Shown: positions 22,005 to 33,335 of the stretch, piece after piece
Numbering within the stretch: position 1 is the first letter of the stretch
How the letters are laid out: each line of letters starts with the position of its first letter
Source of the DNA: Lepidodermella squamata
Taxonomy: Eukaryota > Gastrotricha
Reading direction: 5' to 3'
NCBI GenBank assembly: GCA_047495785.1
Contig: JBLDXI010000023.1
Span: forward strand, 1,364,001-1,428,000
Length of the DNA: 64,000 bases
The notes under the pieces: generated by a model
Databases searched by the model: none
The model's input: only the letters and a program-made list of their open reading frames with translations
Told to the model about the DNA's origin: nothing
Position numbers and translations under genes: made by a program

Positions 22005-24282
22005 ATGTCGAATACTAAATTTAATGCTGATCAGGTCTCTTACTTGAACAAGGTAACGCCAAGACCATGCTTTGAACATTTTAATTTCAATTACTTACTC
22101 AGTGGTTTAAGCTAATGCGAAAGCGCAAACTTACCAGGGATATCGCTGAGTTGATAGCTAAAAAGATTGGCACATCGGTTGGTAAAGTTCAAAACTGGTT
22201 CCGCACAAAAAGAAGTAAAGAAGTGGAAGAGAAGATGATTTTGCGATGTAAAGATATTCTCGGGGAAGAAAAAAACGAGTTGCTAGCGTCGGAGGTGAAA
22301 CATAATTCCAAGTTGGTCAAAGAGAGAAAACAGCTGCTCGCACGAGAATTCGGCCTTACAGAGCGCCAGATTGGAAATTTCTTCCGCAAGCATCGCGTCC
22401 AACAGAACACATGCGTTCGCACGAAGTTAACACAGCAGCAGAAGGAAATATTCAAGAAGGTTTGTTGCAAAGCGATATGCCAGAAACAAGCCGAAGTTTT
22501 CAGTTCATTTATAGTTTATTTCTTTACCCCTTATTTTCCCAGATACTTTGGTACAACTATTTTTAATTTGATATTTTTTCATCAGGAATTCCTGCAAAAT
22601 GCAAGCGCGTCACATCATAGATTCCGAGAAATCGCCGAGATTGTTGGCATAACATTAAATCAGGCCAGACATCTTGTCGCTACAGGACGAGCGCAAGTGG
22701 GAATCCGCTGTAGAAGAACAAAATCTGAATCCATCAGATTCACTGATTGCCAACTGGCAGAACTGCAGGAAGCATTCCCGTCAACAATGGTGAGGGGCGA
22801 CAGCTTTGACGATGCCCTCTATAGAGGTTTGGCAAAGAAAACTGGATTGCAAAAGACTGTGGTCAAGAATTGGATTTCTAACCGGCTTAAATCAGCTGGC
22901 TTCACAAAGAAACAAGAAACTCTTGATCACAGCAGTATCTGCGCTCTAAATGCTGTGAGTTTCGATGAAATGACGTTTGAGTGATCGAAATAAGCTTTGT
23001 CCTAGGAATTCGCTGTATCGAGCCGAATGGAAGACGGCAGAGTGCAAGCAATTGCTGAAAAGCTTGGATTGACTTTCAGACAGGTTTAAAATTTCTTTGC
23101 TACTAAGCGAAGGCACTTAAGGACTGCGAGAAATGAGCAATCCCGTTGCCGCAAACTAAACCTTGACCAACGAAATGCTATTCCTGAGGTATGAGGAGAC
23201 TCATAATCAATGCCGATTTATTATTTTTCGTTAAGGAATTCACTGAGAATCCAGATCTACAGGAAAGTGGAATATCTCGTCTTGCAGAACGACTGGAAAT
23301 TCCTTTTGGTACTGCAAAACGTTTCTTTCAGTTCCACTATGCTGAACGCAGATCGCGAGGTCCTTGTAGAATGCGGTTGACATGGGAGCAGCGGCTTCTT
23401 CTAGAGAAGGTAAATCTCACGGTTATTTGCTCTGTTACATAACTGCGATTAAATCGGTTCAGGAGTTTCGAAACTCCAAATCAGGGTATTCGGTTTAAAC
23501 TCAAACCAGTTCCTACCAGTTTACACCGGTGCCGGTATAAACCGGTTTTTTTCAATTTCAATAAAAACCGCGGTTTTAATTAAACAGACTAATCCGACGG
23601 TTAGATAGTAAGACATCACCAGGAATATGTCATCCTAGCTGAAAGTGTTGACACAAAGTTGAGCTACAAGATCAGGAGTTGCCTTAGTTATGATAATCAG
23701 CTATGATTCTAAGCGTGAAGGATCATTTGCCAAGTAAGATTCGGCCAAATTCGAACAAAATCAATCACTCACTGTATAATCGATAATCGATATTCGATAA
23801 CCGATACTCCCAGTGTAAAAACAGATGCGCTCAGCGTGTTCAGCGCCTCAGATTACCTCTAGAACTCAAATATCTCTACATAATTCGCAAAACTAACGAA
23901 AATATCGCAAAATCAAAATTCACTTCCGGTTTTTTAATTGGTGAGCGGAAAATTGTAAACAAAATTTTTTTTCAAAGGAATCGGCAAAACCGCGTCTTTT
24001 GATCGCAAAATCCCCCTTAGAAGTTTGCACGGGGAACTCAATCCCGTTTTCAGAATTTTCATAGCTATCACAGCTCTGGAGATAATTAGCTGTGTTTATC
24101 ACGCGAGCAAGCTGAACGCCTAGCTACATCGATGGGTTTTTCGACCGAAAAAGCAAGATAAAGAGTACATACACTCTTTTTCCTTACATTTTTTCAATTC
24201 CATTGTTTAGGTACAGAGCTGGTTCAGGTGGAAACGGTCTGTCGAAAAACAGAAACAAAAGAAAGAAGCCATCGCTTCATGA
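22005..24282 (+). pseudogene. Seven-homeodomain locus 9, pseudogene
   Basis: Exons are 22005-22052, 22103-22459, 22586-22954, 23006-23188, 23236-23409, exon 6 split as 23463-23481 and about 24099-24152, and 24211-24282. Exons 1-3 are intact, giving HD1-HD4 with VVKNWISNR. Exon 4 has TAA inside the HD5 recognition helix; the near-identical copy at 57.5 kb has AAA there. Exon 6 is interrupted by about 617 bases of foreign sequence. Exon 5 uses an AAG acceptor. The last intron has a GC donor (GCAAGA). It is the duplicate partner of the 57469-58659 locus. Confidence 0.85.
23482..24098. mobile_element. Unclassified ~617-bp insertion in exon 6 of locus 9
   Basis: The exon 6 sequence CGAAACTCCAAAT at 23469-23481 and ACGCGAGCAAGCTGAACG at 24099 are contiguous-like in the paralog at 52131-52208. 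The insert begins CAGGGTATTCGG and contains imperfect CCGGTTT/AAACCGG and ATCGATAATCGATA repeats near 23500-23800. I found no matching right terminus or target duplication, and a few exon bases are missing, so it may be an insertion with deletion. Confidence 0.6.
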
Positions 24283-24624
24283 TCATCAATTTGCCTTGTT
24301 TTATACTGTTATTAATCTCAAACCTCCCGTCAAATGACAACCTAGCGCGAGTTGGAAGCAACATGATCTCATTTCGGACTTTAGATTTAGGATTTCTTTT
24401 GTCCCTAATCCATGGAGAATCTGAATCTGATCCTCGGACGACAGAATTCGGGATCAGAACAATCAAAATCAGCTACAGAAAGTCGTAGAAAACATCAGCT
24501 GAGAACTGCGGAACGACGAGGAAAGGAGCCAAGTCTAAGTAGCCAAGATCGTTTCAATTTGATAAGAAATGATTGGTGAGATAATAATCGGAAATGTCAG
24601 TTTTCTCTGATAATTTGTGTTCCC

Positions 24625-24880
24625 CCAATTAAAATACGAGCTGCGTCAGCGTTCTCCGAGCGTAACTGCTGGATAAGCTGCATGACTAGAGCAACCTGGT
24701 CGACCGTCAGATCGACGACCCTCAGCTTCTTCGCTCTCTCTTCGACAGTCATTCCAAATGGCTTCTTCGCTGTTGTAGCCATATTTCAGTAAACTTCCTC
24801 CAAGCTGGTGCGCGATGGGAAGCGTCGAGTAAATAATATCAATTAAAAAACCTCAGAAAATTTAACTCAGAAGAAACGAA
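24625..24880 (-). mobile_element. Family A retrotransposon 5' end (5' UTR and ORF1 start)
   Basis: The minus strand has a 5' region matching 29925-30005 and then an ATG at 24782 encoding MATTAKKPFGMTVEERAKKL. It parallels ORF1 of the 26-30 kb copy until about codon 48, where similarity stops. This is an isolated 5' end, which is unusual because retrotransposition normally leaves 3' ends; it may have been separated by the foldback element or a rearrangement. Confidence 0.7.
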
Positions 24881-25001
24881 AGGGTCCCCCTGTGGCCTGC
24901 GGATTTTATAGCCTTCCTCTGTTAGGAGTACCGGAGCTGGGGTGTCGCAACACCCCTGTACTTCGCACCCTGTTTGCAGTGTATGGAATGGTATGTTGTA
25001 T

Positions 25002-25715
25002 GCACATTTCCGGGCCCGCCTATGTTTCGTCCGCGCGCGCACTCCCATTGGCTGGCTTGTGTGCAGGCGTGTTGCGCAATCAATGCGTGCGCGCGCGCAT
25101 AAGTATAAGCCACACTAGTCTGAAGCGAAAATAAATGCAGCATATTTTATATCAATTTATTAGTCATTTATAGCAAAATTTTATGAATTAATTTGAAAAA
25201 TACCATCAAATTAATGCTAAAAACAGTTTCACCATGAATTAAAACGCATGGACTCCGACTTGACCGTGCGCGCGCGCGTGAGTGAGTGAGTGTTTGTGTG
25301 TGCGCGTGCGCGCAGTTTAACTTCTTGTTTGCCGCGCGAAAAAATCTCAAAGGTGACTTTTCGAAAATGTTGTCGGTTTTTAGACCAAAATAAAATTTGA
25401 GCGATTCTCCGTCGATTGGATATGGGGTTCTCGTTCGAAAAAATTAAAGGGAAATTTTTTTACGTGCACTCAAAATTTGCGATCGAAATGAGCGCGCTCA
25501 TAATGTGCGCGAAAGTTTGAGTGCACGTAAAAAAATTTCCCTTTAATTTTTTCGAACGAGAACCCCATATCCAATCGACGGAGAATCGCTCAAATTTTAT
25601 TTTGGTCTAAAAACCGACAACATTTTCGAAAAGTCACCTTTGAAAGGATACGCGTGACCTTTCAACCAATGGGAGTGCGCGCGCGGACGAAACATAGGCG
25701 GGCCCGGAAATGTGC
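25002..25715. mobile_element. 714-bp foldback element with perfect 50-bp TIRs
   Basis: Bases 25002-25051 and 25666-25715 are perfect inverted repeats beginning GCACATTTCCGGGCCC. Flanking ATGTTGTAT at 24993-25001 and 25716-25724 is a 9-bp direct repeat, as for Mutator-type elements. An alternative reading (two bases longer TIR with a 5-bp duplication) cannot be excluded. Inside is a second palindrome with arms 25347-25474 and 25516-25643 (128 bases each, nearly perfect). CG-alternating tracts occur throughout. No coding capacity is visible, so it is non-autonomous. Confidence 0.85.
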
Positions 25716-25798
25716 ATGTTGTATATTTATGATTGAGCCGTGATTGAAATATACCTTCCAACAATTAAATATACCTTATGAATTGGAGCCTCACTCAG

Positions 25799-26058
25799 TG
25801 CTTCGATTTGATGCGAAATCGCATTCTCACTAAGGATATGGCTGAGTTCATAGCGAAAAACATTTGCACATCGGTTGTGAAAGTTCAAAACTGGTTTCAC
25901 ACGAGAAATAGAAAAAGCGCTGAAGGAAAAGCTAAGAAGATATTTCGATTCGAAGATATTCTCGGGGAAGAAAACAACGAATTGTTGATGCTCGAAGTGA
26001 AAAATGATCCTAAACTGAGCAAGGGCAGACAGCAGATGCTGGCACGACGATTCGGCTT
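25799..26058 (+). pseudogene. Seven-homeodomain locus 10, exon 2 cut by retrotransposon sequence
   Basis: After a normal acceptor (TCACTCAG) exon 2 encodes HD1 helices 2-3 (VVKVQNWFHTRNRK) and most of HD2 up to ARRFGL. The expected TERQVERFF is replaced at 26059 by a hairpin and then antisense retrotransposon. Exon 1 is missing, with the foldback element lying 83 bases upstream. No downstream exons of this locus were found beyond the retrotransposon. Confidence 0.8.
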
Positions 26059-26091
26059 GTCCCTCGGTTTCTGTTCCAGAAACCGAGGGAC
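26059..26091. repeat. Perfect 15-bp hairpin at the gene/retrotransposon junction
   Basis: GTCCCTCGGTTTCTG at 26059-26073, loop TTC, and its exact reverse complement at 26077-26091. In other retrotransposon copies only one arm exists, as coding sequence of the ORF2 C-terminal region. The duplicate arm points to a snap-back or template-switch event when the junction formed. Confidence 0.75.
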
Positions 26092-28480
26092 ACTCGGGAT
26101 ACGGCAACGAGATTCCAACTCCGACACGCGGACCCTGTCGTCCCGACGAATGTGGAGCATTGCACGCAGGCTATCATTTTGGATGACTGCGAGACGATTA
26201 AGCTGTTGCTTCGAGGCGCTAGCCAGACAAATGGTCCCATAAGACCAGCACGAACGGACCAGAGTCAAGTAAAGGGTGCGGCGCCAGCGGCGCGACAGCC
26301 CAGGGGTGAACATGAGATGTTTGAAAAAAACCCATATTTCTGCGGCAACGGTCAGTGACCTTGTCCACATGAACTTTCCACGTCAGTTTAGGGTCCAAGT
26401 GAACACCGAGAACTCGTAACGACTCGACTTGCGGAATTACGGCTCCGTTGAGCCTAACATCAACGGACGCGTTACCAAAGTGCATAACTTCGCTCTTCGC
26501 GGGATTAAACTTCTGGCGCCATTTCTTGGCCCAGTCGGAAATACGAGTGAGCTCCAATTGGAGGCGACGCTGAGCAGCAGGGAACGTGCCACCCTCGCCG
26601 ACGACAGTTGGATCGTCCGCGTAGGCCTGCAGCAACGTGCCATCCACGCTTGGGGCGGACAGCAAATCGGCGGTGTACAGAATGTAGAGAAGCGGCGACA
26701 ACGGGGAACCCTGCGGCACCCCGCAATGGACGACGACTTGACGACTCAGCGAGCCCGCCGCGCGAGCTTGCAGACGACGGTCGCGAAGATAGTCGGCCAG
26801 CCAGCCGACCAAATTTCGCGGGAGAGGCAGTTGGGCCAGCTTATGGATCAGCCCGGCGTGCCACACGGAATCGTAGGCCGCCTGAACATCCAAGCCGGCC
26901 ACGACAGTCTTCTTGCGCAGGGAGCGGTTGACGTGGACGCGATGAACGATGCGAAGTGGGACATCTGGCGCGGAATGGTGCGGACGGAATGCAAACTGAT
27001 TCTCAGGGAGAAGGTGTTGACTTTCGAGAAACTGTGTCATCCACCGAGCCACGATCGACTCCAGGAGCTTGGCGTCAGTCGGCAGCAGGGAGATAGGAGG
27101 CTGTGACGAGACATGGTTCTGCGGCTTGCCGGCCTTTGGGATAGGCACAACAACCGCTGCTTTCCACGCTTGAGGCACGTAGCGACTGCCAAGAGACATG
27201 TTGAACAGCCGACGAAGGTGGGTTTGCAGGACAGGGCCACCCCACTTCAGGTAGATGTTTTGAATACCATCCAAGCCAGGGGCCTTGAAGGACTTCAAAC
27301 GGCTAACAGCATCAGCGAGCATCCGTTGACTGACAGAAAACTCGCCGAGAGCGGGCAAGCGGATCACATCGGAAGCACGAAGGTCAGGATCTGCAACGAC
27401 ATCGTCCTCGACTTGTTGCCACCACTGGCGAGTGGCAGCGTCCGCATCGGGGTCGACGTAGGGCGACATCGGTTTGACGAAATGATCAAGCAGTGCATCA
27501 GCAAGGGCAGTAGAAGGCGGCAGGACACTGCCATCATCGAGCTTCATGTAGGTCAGGCGATCAACAGAAGTAGGACAAAACTCATCGAGACGACAGAGGT
27601 GGGCATAAGCCTCTCGGTAGCGGTGCTGGAACGACAGAGCTTCAACATATCGCAGGTTGGAGATATCCCGCCGCAATTGCTGAGCCGCTTTCGCAGCGCG
27701 GAACTGGGCGTCCAAGGCGTTGATCCTATCGACAAGCCCGGCATCAACTCGATCGCCGAGCCCACGTTCAAGAATCCTCTTTCTTTCGAGCAGGGTACGC
27801 AGGTCCGGGTCATTGAAACTTTCCTCAGCTGAGTGCGGTCGAGCAGAGGGACGTGAACACGGCGAGATTCGGCGATTGCCGCACCAACCTGGCGCCGATA
27901 CGAGTCGATCCGAATAACTGGGTCGCCGACATTAGGCAGCGGGATTTCGGACAGCAGCCGGATCAGGGTACGAGAGAATCCGAAACGATCGGCTCTGGAG
28001 ATGTCGTAGCGAGGAGCAGGGTCCACGAGTTCGTAGACGTGAGCAGGGCCAGAGCCGGACGGAAGACGAACCCTGACAGACGTGCAGAAGTGATCGCTGC
28101 TGAGTCGGTCGCCAACAGACACGCCACCATCGAGAAGGCGAAGCGCCGCGTCGTTGACAATCCAGATATCGAGCGTAGACAGGGCCTTGTGAGCTTTCGA
28201 CAGGTGCGTGGGAGGCGAGGAGAGAACAGTCAGACCGAGACGGGTGACGAACTGATGGACGGAATAGCCGTGAGGGTTCCATAAATCGTGGGACTGTGAA
28301 CTCCACAGTGGAGACTTGCCATTGAGATCCCCGCTAAAGATACAGGGGAGGCCGGAGGCGGAGGCCCCAGCGAACTCGGTTTCCAAGAAGCTGAGATCCA
28401 AGGACGACGTCGGCGGACAATACGGGTCGAGCTGGTTTGTGGCGGCAGCGGGGAGGCGAGAGCCGGTCGAATAGGCGTCC
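26092..28480 (-). pseudogene. Family A retrotransposon ORF2 (EN/RT), internally deleted and frameshifted
   Basis: Reading leftwards, the endonuclease begins in the middle (YCPPTSSLDLSFLE) because its N-terminal ~100 residues, including the usual QWNCRG start, are deleted. GDLNGKSPLW and RLSSDHFCTS remain. A frameshift near 27780-27810 separates this from the frame 26219-27715, which encodes the linker and the reverse transcriptase. The latter has LDVQAAYDSVWHAGL, GVPQGSPLSPLLYILY and the AYADD catalytic box. The C-terminal tail ends at the hairpin. Jockey/I/R1-type. This copy cannot make a full ORF2 product but its RT frame is well preserved. Confidence 0.85.
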
Positions 28481-29923
28481 GACAGTGTCGAGTCGGCGCT
28501 CGAAAGCGGCTTCCATACGCTGGAACCGCTCTTCCATAAGACTAAAGAGCCGGGCGCCATCAGGCGACAGAAAGTGACCGCGGAGTGCAGGATTAACAGG
28601 CGGAGTAGCAGGAGGCACCCACGACGGAGAAGGGGATGACCACGGAGCAGGCGTTGGTCCGCCGACAAAGTCACGGGTGGAGAGAAAGTGCGTGGGGCCA
28701 CCCCGTAGGTGCTCGGGGACCTTCGCTTGTTGACGACGCTTTTCACGTTCGGCGGCTTTCGCTTCACGGGCGACGGCGATGGCACGGCGACGGGCCACCT
28801 CGTCAGCCTGGGCGGTCTTGAACGCAGGGCAGCCCCGCCACGAACCAGAATGATGAGGCTCACCGCCGCCACTGCAGTGGGGGCAACGACGATCTTCAGG
28901 CTCAGCGAGACAGGTGGAAATCGTGTGATCAGTCGCAGCACAGCGGCTGCATCGTTGCGTGGTGTCCGGAGAACAATCCACAACGACATGGCCGTAAGCG
29001 GCGCACTTCAGACAGGTAGGCGGGAGAGCCTTGCTTTTCAACTTGTGGACTTTAATGCGACGATTCAGAAACTTGACATCGTTAGCCATGGCATCCTCGT
29101 AATGCTCAGCCGTTCGAAAGACGAGCACCATCGGCGACGTCTGCTTACCAGGGAGCGGGGGAATCTCGCGGATTTCCTCGATATACTCGGGCCGGAAAAG
29201 TGGGCGCAGAGTATCGCCAGTGTAACAGGAGGGCAGGCGGTAGCATATGGCCGAGCGTTTGTCTTTCAAAATGCGATCTGATTCGGTCACAGTCGGGTCA
29301 GGCCGGCCCGGATAGTGAATGCGGAAGTCTGAGTCGCGAAACGCACCCTTAGGGAAGCCGGTACGCTTGAGTAGCTTGTCAGCGTCCGTCGCAGTGGCGC
29401 ACTTCACGCGGAGGCCGCCGCTGCTCATGACATCGACAGCGACGGGCGCCAGCCATGGCGCAACGCGGACCAACTCTGGCTCGAGCTCTCCACGAGTCAT
29501 GCCAGTGACGCGGTCGATTATCACGACCTTGTAGTTGACAGGCGCCTCTTGAGGTCCAATAGACGGGTGGGGAGCAGATGTACGAGTCGGGGGCGGAGGC
29601 GGCGGGTCTTCCTTGCGCGCCACTTTACGCTTGCGCGACGCTTGCTGCCAGGGCTGGTTCGACGCCCCACTGGAGGACGGGGGTGGGGAGGACGGTGGAC
29701 TGTCAACAGACATCTGAAGGTCACCGAACGAAGACAGGTGAGGAGGGGACTGCCCAGTCGGCGGGCAGGGAGACGACGGAACGGTGTCAGCATTCTCCGA
29801 GCGTAACTGCTGGATTACCTGCATGACGAGAGCAACTTGATCGACCGTAAGATCGTCGACCCGCAGCTTCTTCGCTCGCTCTTCGACAGTCATTCCAAAT
29901 GGCTTCTTCGCTGGTGTAGCCAT
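28450..29923 (-). CDS. Family A retrotransposon ORF1 (Gag-like, three zinc knuckles)
   Basis: ORF1 starts at the ATG at 29923 (MATPAKKPFGMTVEERAKKL) and stays open into the deletion junction. The start agrees with the other 5' end at 24782. A proline/serine-rich segment is followed by an RRM-like middle region. Three CCHC-type knuckles follow: CLKCAAYGHVVVDC, CSRCAATDHTISTC, and CPHCSGGGEPHHSGSWRGC. Near the end is a coiled-coil-like stretch (MEERFQRMEAAFERRL). These features fit the RNA-binding ORF1 protein of Jockey/R1-type elements. The last residues run into displaced ORF2 sequence, so the native stop is lost and the frame closes at 28334. Confidence 0.8.
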
Positions 29924-30005
29924 ACTCCAGTAAACTTCCTCAAGGCTGTGGCGCGATGGGAAGCGTCGAGTAAATAATATCAATTAAAAAACCTCAGAAA
30001 ATTTA
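29924..30005 (-). mobile_element. Family A retrotransposon 5' UTR
   Basis: This sequence is shared with 24783-24865 upstream of the other ORF1 start, up to about TCAGAAAATTTAA, where the two copies diverge. The shared limit probably marks the 5' end of the element. Confidence 0.6.
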
Positions 30006-30045
30006 ATATTCAATCGCAAAAGATTTGAAATGCGGCTGTAACTTT

Positions 30046-30078
30046 CTCATTCTCATTCTCATTCTCATTTTTATTGCA
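30046..30078. repeat. (CTCATT)n microsatellite
   Basis: Four to five copies of TCTCATT/CTCATT in a row next to a retrotransposon remnant; possibly its 3' tail on the opposite strand. Confidence 0.7.
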
Positions 30079-30116
30079 AATTGTTTTTCAACAGCTAGCA
30101 AATAGTTAAGTTTAGT

Positions 30117-30335
30117 TTAGCAGAAAGTTGTTTCTTGGCGCCTCACCACAGAAGTCACGTAGTTTACCAATGAAGGCGAATTAAATTTTATATGTTTGCA
30201 AAAAGCACTGTGAGAGTTGTTAACCACGCAAGACGGCAGACGGTTCCACGCAGCACGCACTTTCTTCCCCATAGTATTTATCATTATGAGTTTCAAGCTT
30301 GAAATGGAGATCGAATGAAATGGGACCACATTCAA
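30117..30335 (-). mobile_element. C-terminal remnant of a different non-LTR retrotransposon
   Basis: The minus strand encodes GKKVRAAWNRLPSCVVN with SAFCKHIKF shortly after. This resembles the C-terminal WN-x-LP-x-x-VV-x-x-S-x-x-x-FK block of CR1/L2-type ORF2 proteins. It ends with a stop close to the TCTCATT tract. It is 5' truncated and unrelated to families A-C. Confidence 0.55.
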
Positions 30336-30344
30336 CGGTTGTAA

Positions 30345-30475
30345 GACAGTTCAGCAAAACTTAGTTCAGCAAGCAACGTCAGTTCAGCAGTGATATTTGA
30401 GCAGGAGACTCTTCAGCAACCGCTACTTCAGCAGACGCTAGTTCAGCAGACAGCACTTTAGCTGGCGACCATTCA
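30345..30475 (+). repeat. TTCAGCA-type degenerate tandem repeat
   Basis: The motif AGTTCAGCA or a close variant occurs about eight times in 130 bases with irregular spacing of about 12-22 bases. It is not coding. It might be a decayed minisatellite or clustered protein-binding sites. Confidence 0.55.
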
Positions 30476-30631
30476 ACCCATTGTGTCTTTGTGTGTATAT
30501 TTGCCAGGATACAAACGAAGATGTTTATGTTTTTATGTTTTATGCCCCTATTGATGTTAAGTTTTTCTGGGCTGTAATTTAGACGTATTTAAACGTATTG
30601 TCCTGCAGTTTTAGTGTTATAAATTGTTGAA

Positions 30632-30679
30632 TTCGTTTATGCGAAGCTGACAAATCAACAACTGGAAAGCTTAAAAAAG
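30632..30679 (+). pseudogene. Orphan homeodomain first-helix exon
   Basis: One frame reads FVYAKLTNQQLESLKK and stops exactly at a GTGAGA donor, the same layout as the first exons of the array genes. No matching exon 2 follows before the next complete locus begins at 31055. It pairs with the similar stretch at 300-350. Confidence 0.4.
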
Positions 30680-31054
30680 GTGAGATTGCGATACATCATA
30701 CTTTGTAGAAGCGTATCTGAATAGTTCGAACTGAAATGGCCGGCTGTAAAGCGCTTTTCTCCCAAAAACAGAAATCGGTTGTTACTGGTCGGAACGAGAG
30801 AGGTCTTCGAACTAGAGCTCAGCTTCTGACTTTTACCGTGCCGTAATTCCTTTGAAATAATCGGAAAGGATTTGATTCTTCGAAAGCTGCCTTTTTTGCG
30901 AATTCACCTTTTCCGGCGAGGTGAAAGTTGTCAACTGTCCCTGGTTTTGTTCCCCCGATTCAAATGCGAATTTCATTATATTGTTTGGTAACGATTTCTG
31001 TTTTGTAATATCTAAAGGCATTGTTCATCTGAATTTTAAATTTTGTCTAACATA

Positions 31055-32881
31055 ATGCCGCGAACTCCATTTCATGCCGATCAAGTCTCTCAATTGAAGA
31101 AGGTAACGCTGAGACTTTGCTTTTTTAACAGTTCTTCTTATTGTATTAAGTGCCACTGATATTCAACACTTGCTCAGTGCTTGGAGTTGAGGCGAAATCG
31201 CAGGATTACCAAGGATATGGCTGCGTTGATAGCGAAAAACATCGGCACAACGGTTGTTAGAGTTCAAAACTGGTTTCATGCAAGAAGGAAAGGAGTTGAA
31301 GAGAAAACTAAGAAGAAGTTGCGAATCGAAGATATTCTCGGACAAGAAAATTTCAAATTGTTGATTTTGGAGGTGCAACATGATCCCAAGTTGGCAAAGG
31401 CGAGAAAGCAGCTGCTAGCCCGAAACTTTGGCCTTCCTGAGTGGCAAGTTAAAAGATTTTTCAGTATGCATCGCATCAAACAAAAGGCTGTTCGCACGAT
31501 CATGACAAAACAGCAGAAGGAAATATTCGAAAAAGTAAGCTTTGAAACGATGTAAAGTATATTTCATCTATCAGAAATTCTTGAACTATTAAGTTTGCTG
31601 TTTACTTTTTCCAATGTTTAACGCCAATATTTTCATGGGGAAATCTTGCTTGTGAAAAATTAATGCCTTGGTTGCTGCTAGAAGTTCTCAGTCGACAAAA
31701 AATATTCGGGCTATTTTCTGGTAGTGCTTCTCATATATTTAATCAATATTCTGGTTACTCTTTTATCAGGAATTCAGGAAGAATTGCAGCATGTCACAGC
31801 AGAGATTGAACGAAATTGCCGAAGTTATGGGCATAACATCTCGTCAGGCCGGATGTCTTGTTGCTAAACAGCGAACACGAGAGGGAATCCGTGGAATGGC
31901 GAAATCTGAATCCATTCGATTCACGAATTCTCAACTGGCAGAACTAGAGGAAGCATTCCAGTCAACAGTGGCGATGGGCGATAGCTTTGACGATGTCCTC
32001 GTTCAAAGATTGGCCATCAACACTGGATTGAAGAAAACCGTGATCAGAAATTGGTTCCAGGACAGGCGCAAATCTGCTGGCCTAGTAAAGAAACAAAAAA
32101 CTCTCGATCCAAGTAGTATTCGCGCTCTCAATGCCGTGGGTTCAATTCTTGATTAAAGGCTGCAGTGTTCCAAATATGTTGTAAACAGGAATTCGCTGTA
32201 TCGAGCCGTTTGGAAGTAGAAAGAAGGCTAGAGATAGTGGAAAAGTTTGGATTAAAACCCAGCCAGGTTCGTCACTTCTTCGTTAGAAAACGGAAACAAT
32301 TGGGTATAGCGAAAAAGAAGCAATCCCGTCCTCGCACACTGGTTAATTTCCAGAAAAAAACCTTGACTAAGGTGTGAAGAGGCTTATAATTCCAAACGGT
32401 GTAATTTTTTAATTTCTTCTTTTTGCACTCAGGAATTCAATGAGAATCCAGATCTACTGGAAACTGGAATGAGTCGCCTTGCAGAAAGTCTGGAAATCCC
32501 TTTTAACATTGTGAAAGGTTTCTTCGAAAATCACCGCTCAAAAGCTCGAGGTCCTGCTAGACGTCGAGCAAGAAGAGCATTGACCTGGGAACAGCGGCTT
32601 CTTCTAGAAAAGGTGATTCCTGAAAAGTTTCAAGATTCCAAGAATTGCTTTATATCATCATTGCGATTCCATTTATTTAGGAGTATAAAATCTCCGAATT
32701 CGTTACTCATGAGCAAGCTCAACGCCTAGCTTCTTCAATGGGGCATTCAATCGCGAAGGCAATTACTAATGCATTTTAATTATTAGTTATTTTTTCAATT
32801 CTTTTCATTTAATAGATAAAGAGGTGGTTCAATTCTAAACGGTTTTATGAAAAAACTAAGCAGAAGACAGTTGGTTCTTGA
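31055..32881 (+). CDS. Seven-homeodomain protein, intact locus 11
   Basis: Second fully open copy, 425 residues. Exons are 31055-31102, 31178-31534, 31770-32135, 32189-32371, 32433-32612, 32681-32758 and 32816-32881, all phase 0. HD recognition helices: VQNWFHARR (HD1), VKRFFSMHR (HD2), AGCLVAKQR (HD3), IRNWFQDRR (HD4), VRHFFVRKR (HD5), VKGFFENHR (HD6), IKRWFNSKR (HD7). In HD4 the residue at position 51 is aspartate rather than asparagine, so even this domain departs from the standard contact set. Intron 6 has a GC donor (GCAATT). Start set by the paralog-conserved ATG exon MPRTPFHADQVSQLKK. It is upstream of a diverged HD4-like scrap and followed in order by locus 12. Likely nuclear; targets unknown. 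Confidence 0.85.
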
Positions 32882-33169
32882 ACATCTTGGTTTCTCCTGT
32901 TACAAACTACAGTTCATGGCGAATATTTACCTACCTTACGGAACGGTTACAAGCAATTTTATCGGGCTTGGAGGTTTCTCCATCCGTATCTGGTATTATT
33001 ACAGTTTTGAATAGGGAATTCCCAGGCTAAATACCCAGAAATCGTGATGAATATCGTAATTGTACATTATAGAAATTGTAATGATCTTTTATCTCATCAA
33101 TTGTGACCGATTTTTTCACATAAAACATAAAAATCTAAATCTAGGTGTAATCTAAATACTTCTAAATAC

Positions 33170-33335
33170 GCGATTTGAAAGACGTTTTTGCTAAAAGCGT
33201 AATGGAGAGTGGGAAATTCGATGAAGCTCGCTGTAGAAGCATAGCTGGCAAGGTCGGATTGAAATTGACAGCGGTGAAGATGAAGCGCTGGTTCGCCCAG
33301 AAACGGAAATTGGTTGGCATCGGTGCGAGGCGAAT
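33170..33335 (+). pseudogene. Diverged HD4-type homeodomain fragment
   Basis: The frame at 33175-33335 reads LKDVFAKSVMESGKFDEARC, then GLKLTAVKMKRWFAQKRK. This matches the long-loop HD4 (LQEAFQSTVVRGDSFDDALY ... WFSNQRK) at about one third identity by eye. No other homeodomain exon adjoins it; similarity to the dispersed repeat starts directly after. Confidence 0.55.

Noticed and set aside
26429-29826. Plus-strand open frames up to 239 codons across 26.4-29.8 kb
   Set aside because: Antisense to the family A retrotransposon; no independent domain or start context.
30345-30475. Possible CRISPR-like array of TTCAGCA repeats
   Set aside because: Repeat units are about 8 bases with irregular spacing in animal DNA; none of the features of CRISPR are present.
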